Shown: positions 46,504 to 57,350, numbered from the stretch's first letter. The stretch: 64,000 nt of DNA from Arsenicicoccus bolidensis DSM 15745 (GCF_000426385.1 NZ_AUFG01000001.1:231511-295510), one strand, 5' to 3'. A program made the numbers and translations. Notes: generated by a model from the sequence alone, not told the origin.

Positions 46504-47571
46504 ATGAAAAGATTTCATGAGACGGTCGCGAGCTTGGCTGAGGAGGTATTACAGGGCCTTGCCGATTCGCGTACCGCTCTAATTTACGCACCGAATACGG
46601 TCGGCAAGACTCGGCTGGCGCAGCGCCTCAAGGAGCACAATCCAGAGGGTGTGGTCGTCTACAACTCCTTTGTCGAGGACGTATTCAGCTGGGATAACGA
46701 GCGTGTCGTATTCAAGATGAATCCGGAGGCCGAGCTGTTTGAAACTATCGTGACGCAGGGTCTTGATAGTGTGATTAGTGATAACTTTCAAAGCTTCACA
46801 AGCGGAAAAATTGAACCAAGGCTTGACTTCGAAAGTGGCGAGATTAGCTTTGGCATACACAAGGGGGATGATAGTTCGACGGACGGCATCAAAATATCAC
46901 GAGCAGAGGAGAGCATATTTGTTTGGAGTGTATATCACTCTGTCTTGAACGACGTGATTGAGACGCTAAGCGATAGCCCCGACCTGCGTTCAACGACTGA
47001 TTATGACCAGTTAACGCTCGCTGTCATAGATGACCCGGTGTCGTCAATGGATGATGTGCGTATCGTATCAGTGGCTCTCACACTGGCGGCGCTTATTAAG
47101 CGAGCATCAGAGTTGGACTTGAAGTTTGTGATCGCCACCCACCACGCTCTCTTCTTTAATGTTCTGTTCAACTCGCTCCGGCGGAAGACTGACCGAGCGT
47201 ATATTCTTGCGCGAGACACCATTGCCGGGTGGACGCTTGCTGGGCAATCAAAGGACTCGCCTTTCAGTTACCACCTCGGGATTATTAAAGATATTCAAGA
47301 GGCCATCTCCGCGAATGCGATTGAGCGAGCCCATTTCAACCAGTTCCGAGCATTGCTCGAGAAGACGGCCAACTTCCTCGGCCACACAGCAGGTTGGGGC
47401 GACCTGCTGGTCGGGCCGGACGCCGCCCTGGTGACTAAGGTTCTCAATCTGTACAGTCACGACCGATTCGCTGATATCGACACCTTCGACGTGGCCGAAG
47501 ATTTCAAAGAAGCTTTTAGGAGTGAGTTTCAGGAGTTTCTGAAGACTTTCAGATGGGCGGCTGCCTCATGA
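46504..47571 (+). CDS. PrrC-like ABC-type ATPase, candidate anticodon nuclease
   Basis: 355 residues, close to the 396 of E. coli PrrC. P-loop APNTVGKT (29-36; the first Gly is replaced by Ala), signature-like ISRAEE (131-136), Walker B VIDDPVSSMDD (174-184) and H-loop ATHH (211-214) match the AAA_13/PrrC ATPase group; no long coiled coil is present. The C-terminal part has R282-x3-E286 and H319, 33 residues after the Glu. PrrC uses R320, E324 and H356 (32 residues) to cut tRNA-Lys. The gene order hsdM-hsdS-X-hsdR equals prrA-prrB-prrC-prrD. Low GC. ATG lies directly after the hsdS stop; its own stop overlaps the hsdR start as ATGA. Nuclease activity is inference. Confidence 0.65.
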   Translation: MKRFHETVASLAEEVLQGLADSRTALIYAPNTVGKTRLAQRLKEHNPEGVVVYNSFVEDVFSWDNERVVFKMNPEAELFETIVTQGLDSVISDNFQSFTSGKIEPRLDFESGEISFGIHKGDDSSTDGIKISRAEESIFVWSVYHSVLNDVIETLSDSPDLRSTTDYDQLTLAVIDDPVSSMDDVRIVSVALTLAALIKRASELDLKFVIATHHALFFNVLFNSLRRKTDRAYILARDTIAGWTLAGQSKDSPFSYHLGIIKDIQEAISANAIERAHFNQFRALLEKTANFLGHTAGWGDLLVGPDAALVTKVLNLYSHDRFADIDTFDVAEDFKEAFRSEFQEFLKTFRWAAAS

Positions 47572-50500
47572 GCGAGTTAGCGGCACGGAAGTTCGACCTG
47601 ATCGCGATCTCTTCGGAGAGCACGGTCGTCGCTGAGTATGTTCATGATCCGTCGCAGGCTGATGCGTATCAGTCGGAGTCTGCGCTCGAGAAGGAGATGA
47701 TTCGACTCCTCGAGGGGCAAGCCTACGACTACCTGCCGATCACATCGGAGACAGATCTGGTCGCGAACCTCCGCATGCAGCTCGAGAAGGTCAACAAGAT
47801 CTCCTTCTCAAATGCTGAGTGGGCGCAGTTCTACACGACGAAGATCGCGGGTGCCAACGACGGCATCGTGGAAAAAACCGTGCGTGTCCAGGAGGATCAC
47901 GTCCAGATCCTCAGGCGTGACGACGGGTCGACGAAGAACATCGCGCTGGTTGACAAGACGAATATCCACAACAATCGGCTGCAGGTCATCAACCAGTACG
48001 AGATCGGGCGCGGCGAGGGTGACACTGGCGAGGGCGGGGCGAAGTACGCCAACCGGTACGACGTGACCGTGCTCGTCAACGGGCTGCCGATGGTGCACAT
48101 CGAGCTGAAGCGTCGCGGCGTGGACATCCGCGAGGCCTTCAACCAGATCAATCGCTACCAGCGCGAAAGCTTCTGGTCGGGCTCGGGCCTGTTCGAGTAT
48201 GTGCAGCTGTTCGTGATCAGCAACGGCACGCTCACGAAGTACTACTCCAACAGCACTCGCAACAGGCACCTGGCCGAGCAGAAGAAGACTGGCAGTACCA
48301 GCAAGGGCAGGAAGACGAGCAACTCGTTCGAGTTCACCAGCTGGTGGGCCGATGCGAACAACAAGCCGATCACGGAGCTGACGGCTTTCGTGAAGACGTT
48401 CTTCGCGAAGCACTCGCTGTTGAACATCCTGACGAAGTACTGCGTGCTCACCGCAGATCGGGACCTGCTGGTGATGCGCCCGTACCAGATCGTCGCGACG
48501 GAACTGATCCTGCAGAAGATCCAGATCTCGACGAACTACAAAACCCTCGGCACCGTCGACGCCGGAGGGTACGTCTGGCATACGACCGGATCGGGCAAGA
48601 CACTTACCTCGTTCAAGGCAGCGCAGCTCGCATCGAAGATGCCGAGTGTGGACAAGGTGCTGTTCGTCGTGGATCGCAAGGACCTCGACTATCAGACGAT
48701 GCGTGAGTATGACCGGTTCGAGAAGGGCGCGGCGAACTCGAACACGTCCACGGCGGTCCTGAAGAAGCAGCTTGAGGACCGGGGTGCGCGGATCATCATC
48801 ACGACGATCCAGAAGTTGTCGACGTTCATCAAGGCGAACAAGAGCCACGAAGTGTTCTCGGACCACGCGGTGATCATCTTTGATGAGTGCCACCGGTCGC
48901 AGTTCGGCGACATGCACACCGACATCACACGCGCGTTCAAGCGGTACAACCTGTTCGGGTTCACTGGGACGCCGATCTTCGCCGCGAACGCGGGCAGCGG
49001 TGGCAACCCTCAGTTGCGCACTACGGAACAGGCGTTCGGCGACAAGCTGCACACGTACACGATCGTCGACGCCATCACGGACAAGAACGTGCTGCCGTTC
49101 CGGATCGACTACATCAACACCATCAAGGTCGGAAACCCCGACGACTCGCAGGTGTCAGCGATCGATCGTGAGCGAGCTCTTCTGGATGTGCGTCGTATCC
49201 GGGATGTCGTGGCGTACACGCTGGAGCACTTCGATCAGAAGACGAAGCGCTCATCCAGCTACGAGCACGGCGTTGTGACGAACGTCGCCGACTCGGTGCG
49301 GGGTCGGCGTCAGGCGGAGGCACTCAAGGAGCGGAAGCGAGTTCGCGGATTCAACGCGCTGTTCGCGACCGCGTCGATCGATGCCGCGCGCCGTTACTAC
49401 AACCAGTTCCAGATGCAGATGGCGGAGCTTCCACCGGACAAGCGCCTGAAGGTCGGGCTGATCTTCAGCTACGGTGCGAACGAGGCCGAAGCCGACGGCA
49501 TCCTCGATGATGAAGCGTTCGACACCGATGCGCTCGACCTTGACGCGCGCTCGTTCCTGGAAGACGCGATCCAGGACTACAACGACATGTTCGGGACCAG
49601 CTACGACACGAGCGCGGACCGGTTTCAGAACTACTACAAGGACCTGTCGCAGCGGATGAAGAACCGCGAAATCGACCTGGTCATCGTGGTGAACATGTTC
49701 CTCACCGGTTTCGACGCGACGACGCTGAACACGCTGTTCGTCGACAAGAACCTGCGCGCGCACGGCCTGATCCAGGCGTACTCGCGCACGAACCGCATCC
49801 TCAACTCGGTGAAGACCTACGGCAACATCGTCGCCTTCCGCGATCTCGAGGAGGAGACCAACGCCGCGTTGGAGCTGTTCGGCAACAAGGATGCCCGCGG
49901 CGTCGTCCTGCTGAAACCGTACGGCGACTACTACGGCGAGTACGTCGACAAGGTCACCGAACTGCTCACGCACTTCCCGATCGGGCAGCAGATCGTGGGG
50001 GAGCAGGCGCTGAAGGACTTCATCCAGCTGTTCGGCACGAACCTGCGGCTGCAGAACATCCTCACGTCCTTCGACGACTTCGACGGCAACGATCCGCTCA
50101 CCGAGCGACAGCGGCAGGACTACACCAGCGTCTACCTGCGGCTACGCGATGAGTTCACGCGCGATCGTGACGGCGACAGAGAAGTCATCAACGACGACGT
50201 CGTGTTCGAGATCGAGCTCGTCAAGCAGGTCGAGATCAACGTCGACTACATCCTCATGCTCGTCGAGAAGCTCCGCGCCGAGAAGGGCGACGGAGACGAC
50301 AAGGAAGTCCGCGCCGAGATCACCCGCGCCGTCGACGCGAGCCCGACCCTCCGCAGCAAGCGCGACCTCGTCGAGGACTTCGTCGAGTCGGTGTCGCTGC
50401 AGGGCGCGGTCGATGAGCAGTGGCAGGCGTACATCGCCGCGAAGCGAGAGGCCGAGCTTCAAGAGCTCATCGAAACGCACAAGCTCAAGCTGGAGCAGAC

Positions 50501-50702
50501 GCGGTCGTTCGTGGATGCCGCGTTCCGGGACGGCCAGCTGCGCACAGCGGGCACCGAGATCACCCGCATCCTGCCACCCGTGTCGCGGTTCAACCGCGAG
50601 TCCAACCATGGCGACAAGAAGAAGCGGGTCATCGAAGCGCTCTCCAGGTTCTTCGAGCGGTTCCGGGGACTTGCCACTGGGGGTGGGGAGCCTGGGGACT
50701 GA
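47568..50702 (+). CDS. hsdR: type I restriction-modification, restriction/translocase subunit
   Basis: 1044 residues. N-terminal PD-(D/E)xK nuclease with D165 and E179-x-K181 (HIELKRRG), then a superfamily 2 motor: Walker A TTGSGKT (339-345), DECH (439-442), FGFTGTPIF (motif III) and motif VI AYSRTNRIL. A C-terminal helical region binds HsdM/S. It belongs to the type IC-like group with EcoR124I. Start chosen at ATG 47568, overlapping the previous stop; ATG 47553 is possible. Confidence 0.96.
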   Translation: MSELAARKFDLIAISSESTVVAEYVHDPSQADAYQSESALEKEMIRLLEGQAYDYLPITSETDLVANLRMQLEKVNKISFSNAEWAQFYTTKIAGANDGIVEKTVRVQEDHVQILRRDDGSTKNIALVDKTNIHNNRLQVINQYEIGRGEGDTGEGGAKYANRYDVTVLVNGLPMVHIELKRRGVDIREAFNQINRYQRESFWSGSGLFEYVQLFVISNGTLTKYYSNSTRNRHLAEQKKTGSTSKGRKTSNSFEFTSWWADANNKPITELTAFVKTFFAKHSLLNILTKYCVLTADRDLLVMRPYQIVATELILQKIQISTNYKTLGTVDAGGYVWHTTGSGKTLTSFKAAQLASKMPSVDKVLFVVDRKDLDYQTMREYDRFEKGAANSNTSTAVLKKQLEDRGARIIITTIQKLSTFIKANKSHEVFSDHAVIIFDECHRSQFGDMHTDITRAFKRYNLFGFTGTPIFAANAGSGGNPQLRTTEQAFGDKLHTYTIVDAITDKNVLPFRIDYINTIKVGNPDDSQVSAIDRERALLDVRRIRDVVAYTLEHFDQKTKRSSSYEHGVVTNVADSVRGRRQAEALKERKRVRGFNALFATASIDAARRYYNQFQMQMAELPPDKRLKVGLIFSYGANEAEADGILDDEAFDTDALDLDARSFLEDAIQDYNDMFGTSYDTSADRFQNYYKDLSQRMKNREIDLVIVVNMFLTGFDATTLNTLFVDKNLRAHGLIQAYSRTNRILNSVKTYGNIVAFRDLEEETNAALELFGNKDARGVVLLKPYGDYYGEYVDKVTELLTHFPIGQQIVGEQALKDFIQLFGTNLRLQNILTSFDDFDGNDPLTERQRQDYTSVYLRLRDEFTRDRDGDREVINDDVVFEIELVKQVEINVDYILMLVEKLRAEKGDGDDKEVRAEITRAVDASPTLRSKRDLVEDFVESVSLQGAVDEQWQAYIAAKREAELQELIETHKLKLEQTRSFVDAAFRDGQLRTAGTEITRILPPVSRFNRESNHGDKKKRVIEALSRFFERFRGLATGGGEPGD

Positions 50703-50808
50703 GGTCAGCACGAAGGGCGCTGGCGGCACAGCCGCTCACGCGCCACAATCTGCGCATTCAGCCAGGCACGCAAGGGTGCGGCATGTTCGAGCATCTCGGC
50801 CTGGCCGT

Positions 50809-51114
50809 TCAACCGCGCACCGCTTCGGCCACGGCCGTCTTGATCCGCGCGGCCAGGTCGTCGACGAGTTGCTGGCACAGCGCGATCCCGGCCGCACCGT
50901 CCTGCTCTTGCCGGCACTCGGACAAGCGTGCCTCGTCGATCGGGATCCGCTTGGCGAATCCACGAGTGGTGCTGACCTCGATGTACGCGCCGGTCTCACC
51001 GGGCCCGTCGGCTCCCAGCCGCATCTTCACAGGAGTGTCCCACGGGACGTCGGCCGTCTGCATCGCCGCGTTGCCGAAGTTGGACGCGCTCGTGTTGAAC
51101 GGGCTGCTGATCAT
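50809..51114 (-). CDS. hypothetical island protein
   Basis: 101 residues, not recognised. N-terminal half rich in small polar residues (SSPFNTSASNFGNAAMQ), middle PVKMRLGADGPGETGAYIEVS beta-like, C-terminal amphipathic helix (QQLVDDLAARIKTAVAEAV). Start ATG 51114 has GGAGGGG 5 nt upstream, an unusually good ribosome site. It is transcribed towards hsdR. The position at the end of a restriction island suggests an accessory role, but nothing in the sequence shows one. Confidence 0.5.
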   Translation of the reverse strand: MISSPFNTSASNFGNAAMQTADVPWDTPVKMRLGADGPGETGAYIEVSTTRGFAKRIPIDEARLSECRQEQDGAAGIALCQQLVDDLAARIKTAVAEAVRG

Positions 51115-51429
51115 CAATGCCCCTCCTTCCTCGAATGCTCGGCGATCTCGCAGTGTGGCACCGTTCGGCGAAACCACCACCTCGCTCGGTGTGTCCGACG
51201 TTCCAATCTACATTGCAGGACCGCCCGCATCCCCGTCAGCACGCCACCTGGACAAGTGCCGGAGCCGTCTCGATCTCATCGCAGTTCGGCGCTTCGGCAT
51301 CCTCACTCACTGCGATACAAAAGCCAGAGTCGTCGCTATCGGTATGATCTATCCAATTGCTCATGCGATAAGCGCTTATGCCGTTGTGCCTGGTCAGGCG
51401 CGGTTTCCTTGCAGCCGATCGTAGCCGGA
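51115..51429. other. gene-free right end of the island
   Basis: About 315 bases of lower GC. It holds the ribosome site of the minus-strand gene, probably its promoter, and the palindrome at 51368-51379; I see no supported gene. Confidence 0.5.
51368..51379. promoter_or_regulatory. perfect 12-bp palindrome
   Basis: ATAAGCGCTTAT, flanked by GCG and GCC, 51 bp inside the right junction. Possible regulator or recombinase site. Confidence 0.4.
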
Positions 51430-51846
51430 CACCACATCAACGTCGGCGCGATCTTCCGCTCGGCCGCGGCGCTCGGGGTCGACGCCGTCCTGGTGACGCC
51501 GCGCTGCGCCGATCCCCTCTATCGACGCTCGATCCGGGTGTCGATGGGCACGGTCTTCCAGGTCCCGTGGACCCGCATCGACCCCTGGCCTGCCGGCGTG
51601 GACCTGCTGCGGGACAACGGTTTCCACGTCGCCGCGATGGCGCTGAGCGACGACTCGGTGTCCCTGGACGAGCTGGCCGCCGCGCAGCCGGAGCGGCTCG
51701 CGGTCGTGATGGGCACCGAGGGCGACGGCCTGTCCGCGCGGACCGTCGCGTCGGCGGACTCGGTGGTGCGCATCCCGATGGCCGGGGGAGTGGACTCGCT
51801 CAACGTCGCGGCGGCCTCGGCGGTGGCCATGTGGGCGCTGCGGTAG
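51430..51846 (+). pseudogene. stranded host 3' half of the trmH gene
   Basis: Begins HHINVGAIFRSAAALGVDAVLV where the host protein should read DHTNVGAIFR, and contains the rest of the SPOUT domain (VMGTEGDGL, IPMAGGVDSLNVAAASAVA). Joined to residues 1-134 of the upstream hybrid it would give an ordinary 268-residue TrmH protein. It has host-like GC, no start codon or ribosome site, and is uninterrupted, so the insertion is probably recent. Confidence 0.85.
51431..51443 (+). other. right junction core (attR candidate)
   Basis: ACCACATCAACGT, one mismatch from the left junction (C to T), at the point where host trmH sequence resumes. Confidence 0.55.
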
Positions 51847-51851
51847 AGGAG

Positions 51852-52846
51852 TCAGACGATGTGCCTTCTCCAGAAGTCGTCGTCCACCCACTGCTCAGGG
51901 ATGCCCATCCCGGCCAGGTTCATCGGTGGTCGAGCGCCGATCAGATCGTGGAGTCGTCGTGCCCAGCTGCTGTGCGGAGAGACCGAGTCCAGCACCGACT
52001 GCAGCGATACGAGCACGGGATAGAGACGCTTCCTCGACCGCTCGGGGAGGGCGTCCGGACCCACCAGCCAGGAGATCGTGGGCGAGCTCGGGATGGCTGG
52101 GTAGACACCGAGGCCGACGTTCCACAGGCGGCCGTGGTGGGCGCAGACGTTCCTCACCCTGACGTAGGTCTGGAGCCAGGATTCCAGGATCGGCGCGGTG
52201 AGGCCGAGGCTCTTGGCGACAGCGGTCCGGTCGGCGCGTCGGCCCAGGTTCCGGTACGCGCTGGCGAGCTGTCCGATCGTCAGGGTCTCGACCATGAGCC
52301 AGGACGGTGGCAGCTCGGGTGCGGCATAGGTCGTCAGATAGTGCTCGAGGGCCGAGCGGTGGACGAGTGAGTCCTCCCCGGCGTCCGGTGTCCCGCGCAG
52401 CCGCTCGTCGCAGGTGCCCCGCACGATCTCCAGGAGGCCGGAGTGCTTGCCCCGGTCGCCGAAGTGCCGGGCGTCCACGTACCAGTGCGGGTCGGCGTAG
52501 GTGGTCGACATGTGGTCGGTCATCGCTGCACGGACGGCGACCTCGACGCGCTCGAGAGCATCCATGACCAGCAGCCGCAGAGCGCGGTCGAAGACATAGA
52601 GGTCGAGGACATCGTCGAAGGCGGTGCCTTCCCGGAACACGTGGTCGGACTGACCTGCTGGAACGGGATCGTGTACGGCGAGAGACGGTAGTAGCCGAGA
52701 TGGCGCAGGTATCGCGCGGAACGCTGGGGATCGGGGATGTCCAGACCGCGGTCGGAGAGTCTGTCGAGGAGCTTGTCGAGGCTCAAAGGCGGCTTGGCGT
52801 AGGTCAGCGAGCCGCGCTGGCGCGGTGGTCCTGGGGAACGTGCCAT
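51852..52846 (-). pseudogene. Abi_2 (AbiD/AbiF) abortive-infection gene with a frameshift
   Basis: ATG 52846 follows GGGAGGA and encodes the family start ([34 protein letters not shown]). Near 52650 the frame breaks; the continuation ([50 protein letters not shown] with the RxxxxH-type motif) lies in another frame to the stop at 51852. Restoring one base would give about 331 residues, the normal Abi_2 length. Either a mutation, a sequencing error or a programmed shift. Confidence 0.8.
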
Positions 52847-53130
52847 GCGTCCTCCCTCGCCACGGGCAAAGAAAATCCCCCAAGTGCGCATCGTGGAGAG
52901 GCGTGGGGGATGTAGTTCTCCGAACATAGCACGTCCAAGGCTCGGCCGCGCTGCTGTGCACAGGAACAGCTGCCCCTGCTCGATCCTGCTGCGGGTAGGG
53001 GTCTGACCAGCCGGGCGACCGCCCGATTGACGGCCCGGTAGGTATCGCTCGGGTCACGATCGTCGAAACCGCGTCCCTGCACCATTTTTCGGCGCGCGAT
53101 GCGGGGTCGGTGGGGGCAGGATCATGCGCC

Positions 53131-54540
53131 ATGAAGCCACTTGTCCTGCGCAGCGCTCTCGTCGCATCGCTCGGTGGTCTGGTCTTCGGATTCGACACCG
53201 CAGTCATCTCCGGCACCACCGAGGCCCTCAAGGCCCAGTTCTCCCTGTCGGACTCGGCACTGGGCTGGGCCGTGGGCGTCGCCCTCCTCGGCACGATCCT
53301 CGGAGCGCTGACGGCGGGTCAGCCCGCGGACAAGTTCGGCCGCAAGAAGGTCCTGTTCGTCATCGGCATCCTCTACGTCCTGGGCGCCCTCGGCACGGCC
53401 TTCGCGCCCAACATCCTGATCCTGTCGATCTTCCGCTTCCTCGGGGGCATCGGCGTCGGCGCGGCCTCCGTGTGCGCCCCGATCTACACCGCCGAGATCG
53501 CCCCGGCCAAGGTCCGCGGTCGCCTCGTCGGGCTGGTGCAGTTCAACATCGTGCTGGGCATCCTGCTCGCCTACCTGTCCAACTACCTCATCCGCATCAT
53601 CGTCAACGACGAGGCCACCGACTGGCGCTGGATGTTCGGCGTCATGGCCGTGCCCGCCGTGATCTTCCTGATCATGCTGATGGCCGTCCCCGAGACGCCG
53701 CGCTGGCTCATGGCCAACGGCCGCGACGAGGAGGGCCGCGAGGTCATCGGCCGACTCACCCAGACGCGCGAGGAGGCCGACCTCCAGATCCAGGAGATCA
53801 ACTCCTCGCTCGCGTCCGCGGCCAACGCGCCCTCCGTGCCGTTCTTCGTCAAGGAGCACCGCAAGGTCATCCTGCTCGCGTTCACCATCGCGATGTTCAA
53901 CCAGATGTCCGGCATCAACGCGATCCTCTACTACGCCCCCGAGGTGATGAAGAAGGCCGGCGCCTCCACCGACGCGGCCTTCCTGATGTCGGTGGCCGTC
54001 GGCTTCATGAACCTCGTCGCCACCATGACCGCCCTCACCGTGATCGACAAGATCGGCCGCAAGCGCCTCATGCTGATCGGCTCCGTGGGCTACCTGATCA
54101 GCCTCGGCTTCCTGTCCGGCCTGATGTTCTACTACGAGAAGGGCAAGGGCGGGGCCTTCGACTCCACCTCGAGCATCCTGGTGCTGATCGGCCTGCTGGT
54201 CTTCATCGCGGCGCACGCGTTCGGCCAGGGCGCGGTCATCTGGGTCTTCATCTCCGAGATCTTCCCCAACCGCATCCGCGGCCGCGGCCAGTCGCTCGGC
54301 TCGCTGACCCACTGGGTGTTCGCGTGGCTGACCTCGACCTTCTTCCCGCCCATCATCGGCGCCCTCGGCGGCGGCGTGGCGTTCGCGATCTTCCTGGTGT
54401 TCATGGTCGGTCAGCTCTTCTGGGTCCTCAAGGTCATGCCCGAGACCAAGGGCGTGCCGCTCGAGGAGATGGAGGCCAAGCTCGGCCTCACCCACGACCC
54501 CCGCGACTCGGCCGGTGGCCCCACCCCGGTCATGCACTGA
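53131..54540 (+). CDS. sugar porter family MFS transporter
   Basis: 469 residues, 12 predicted membrane helices. Sugar porter signatures: [14 protein letters not shown] in helix 1, DKFGRKK and DKIGRKR after helices 2 and 8, [20 protein letters not shown] at the end of helix 6 and PETKG at the C terminus. [15 protein letters not shown] in helix 7 is typical of XylE/galactose-type proton symporters. The sugar is unknown. Start ATG 53131 (GGGGGCAGG upstream) fits the family N terminus. Confidence 0.92.
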   Translation: MKPLVLRSALVASLGGLVFGFDTAVISGTTEALKAQFSLSDSALGWAVGVALLGTILGALTAGQPADKFGRKKVLFVIGILYVLGALGTAFAPNILILSIFRFLGGIGVGAASVCAPIYTAEIAPAKVRGRLVGLVQFNIVLGILLAYLSNYLIRIIVNDEATDWRWMFGVMAVPAVIFLIMLMAVPETPRWLMANGRDEEGREVIGRLTQTREEADLQIQEINSSLASAANAPSVPFFVKEHRKVILLAFTIAMFNQMSGINAILYYAPEVMKKAGASTDAAFLMSVAVGFMNLVATMTALTVIDKIGRKRLMLIGSVGYLISLGFLSGLMFYYEKGKGGAFDSTSSILVLIGLLVFIAAHAFGQGAVIWVFISEIFPNRIRGRGQSLGSLTHWVFAWLTSTFFPPIIGALGGGVAFAIFLVFMVGQLFWVLKVMPETKGVPLEEMEAKLGLTHDPRDSAGGPTPVMH

Positions 54541-54599
54541 CGGTCGTATGACGGGCCGCCGCCTCCCGGGGTACGGCCAGGTGCTGGACGTCTGCGGCT

Positions 54600-54642
54600 C
54601 GTTGCGGACGGGACGGTCTCAGGACTGATTCCGTCCGCAACG
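54600..54642. terminator. 12-bp inverted repeat upstream of the isochorismatase gene
   Basis: CGTTGCGGACGG (54600-54611) and its exact complement (54631-54642) around 19 nt, 60 bp past the transporter stop and 5 bp before the next -10 element. Terminator, operator or both. Confidence 0.6.
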
Positions 54643-54647
54643 GTCGC

Positions 54648-54653
54648 TAGCGT
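54648..54653 (+). promoter_or_regulatory. -10 element TAGCGT of a leaderless promoter
   Basis: TAGCGT 6 nt before the ATG at 54660. Confidence 0.5.
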
Positions 54654-54659
54654 CGAGCC

Positions 54660-55202
54660 ATGACAGACACCACAGCAGCCCTGCTCGTAGTCGACGTCCA
54701 GCGTGACGTCATGGCCGAGTCCATCAACAGCGACGCCGTCATCGGCAACGTCCGCACCCTGGTCGACCGGGCGCGTGACCGCTCGGTCCCCGTGATCTGG
54801 GTGCGGCACAACGCGGACCAGGAGCTGGTCCTCGGCTCGGACGGGTGGCAGATCGTGAGCGAGCTCGACCCGGGCGAGGAGCCCGTGGTCGACAAGCGCT
54901 ACGGCGACGCCTTCGCCGACACCGACCTCGAGGACCAGCTCCGGCAGGTCGGGGCGCAGGAGGTCGTCCTGTGCGGCGCCCAGACGGATGCCTGCATCCG
55001 CAGCACCTTCTACGGCGGGCTCTATCGCGGCTACCCCATGACCCTCGTCGCGGACGCCCACACCACGGGCGACCTGCGGCAGTGGGGCGCGGAGTACGCA
55101 CCCGAGCAGGCGATCAACATGCTCAACCTGCACGCCGACAACACAGTCCTGCCAGGCGTCCGCGGCAGCGTCACGACCACGGCGGACGCCCTCGGCGGCT
55201 GA
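54660..55202 (+). CDS. isochorismatase-family cysteine hydrolase
   Basis: 180 residues with the catalytic triad D12 (VVDVQRD), K79 (VVDKRYGDAF) and C112 (CGAQTDACIRST), preceded by the family's cis-peptide region. Such enzymes hydrolyse amides or isochorismate-like substrates (nicotinamidase, N-carbamoyl and related); the actual substrate is unknown. Leaderless. Confidence 0.9.
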   Translation: MTDTTAALLVVDVQRDVMAESINSDAVIGNVRTLVDRARDRSVPVIWVRHNADQELVLGSDGWQIVSELDPGEEPVVDKRYGDAFADTDLEDQLRQVGAQEVVLCGAQTDACIRSTFYGGLYRGYPMTLVADAHTTGDLRQWGAEYAPEQAINMLNLHADNTVLPGVRGSVTTTADALGG

Positions 55203-55226
55203 CACAGCACGCTCACCGCGCAGGGG

Positions 55227-56766
<1,540 letters not shown>

Positions 56767-56774
56767 GCGCCGCT

Positions 56775-57338
56775 TCAGGCGTCGTCGCCCGGCACCTCGC
56801 ACATCCCGGTGATCACGGCGCGCGCCAGCGTGTGCGAGCCCAGCGTGAAGCCGGTCGCTGCGCCGCTCGCGGTGTCGTCGAGGCCGAGGTCGTCGGCGTC
56901 GAGGGCGTGCACGGCGAACATGTAGCGGTGCGGGCGGTCGCCGGCGGGCGGGGCGGCACCGCCGAACGCCTTGAGTCCGTAGTCGTTGGCCATCATGAAC
57001 GCGCCCTTGGGCAGGTGCTTGCCACGCTCGGCGCCCGCGCCCTCGGGCAGCGAGGTGCAGTCGGCGGGCAGGCCGACGAGCAGCCAGTGCCAGAAGCCGC
57101 TCGGCGTGGGGGCGTCCGGGTCGAAGCAGGTGACGGCATACCCGCGGGTCTCGGCGGGAGCACCGGTCCAGCTCAGCTGGGGGGACCGGTTGTCGCCGGT
57201 CATCCCCCAGGAGTCGAAGAGCTGGGCGTCGGGCAGGTCCGCGCCGTCGTCGAAGGACTCGCTGGTGACGGTGAACGACGCCACCTGGGGGAGCAGCTCG
57301 TAGGGGTCCGGGGCCATGGGTCGGTCGAGGGAGCTCAT
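56775..57338 (-). CDS. YbhB/YbcL Raf kinase inhibitor-like (PEBP) protein
   Basis: 187 residues of PEBP fold: NRSPQLSWTGAP, CFDPDAPTPSGFWHWLLVGLP (the anion-binding DPDAP and HW motifs; quoted span split at G) and RYMFAVHALD. Cytoplasmic, no signal peptide. Function in bacteria is not settled. ATG leaderless (TAGGGT at 57345). Confidence 0.9.
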   Translation of the reverse strand: MSSLDRPMAPDPYELLPQVASFTVTSESFDDGADLPDAQLFDSWGMTGDNRSPQLSWTGAPAETRGYAVTCFDPDAPTPSGFWHWLLVGLPADCTSLPEGAGAERGKHLPKGAFMMANDYGLKAFGGAAPPAGDRPHRYMFAVHALDADDLGLDDTASGAATGFTLGSHTLARAVITGMCEVPGDDA

Positions 57339-57344
57339 GCTCCG

Positions 57345-57350
57345 ACCCTA
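57345..57350 (-). promoter_or_regulatory. -10 element TAGGGT before the YbhB gene
   Basis: Minus-strand TAGGGT 6 nt before the ATG at 57338. Confidence 0.55.

Larger units (their letters stand above)
43133..51430. mobile_element. 8.3-kb defence island inserted in trmH
   Basis: Bounded by the split host methyltransferase gene. Contents: replacement trmH 3' half, hsdM, hsdS, PrrC-like gene, hsdR, an unknown minus-strand gene and an AT-richer right end. Base composition is lower in GC than the flanks, most strongly in hsdS and the PrrC-like gene. No integrase, transposase or terminal inverted repeat is visible, so the mechanism is open (integrase in trans, or gene-replacement recombination). 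Confidence 0.8.

Noticed and set aside
46504..47571. Calling the gene a full RloC or an OLD nuclease
   Set aside because: RloC has a long coiled coil with a zinc hook, absent here; no Toprim domain follows as in OLD.
50703..50808. Strong terminator after hsdR
   Set aside because: Only a weak 5-bp GCGGC/GCCGC stem is present, so I do not call it.
43133..51430. Prophage or classical transposon
   Set aside because: No integrase, transposase, structural phage gene, tRNA target or terminal inverted repeat is visible.
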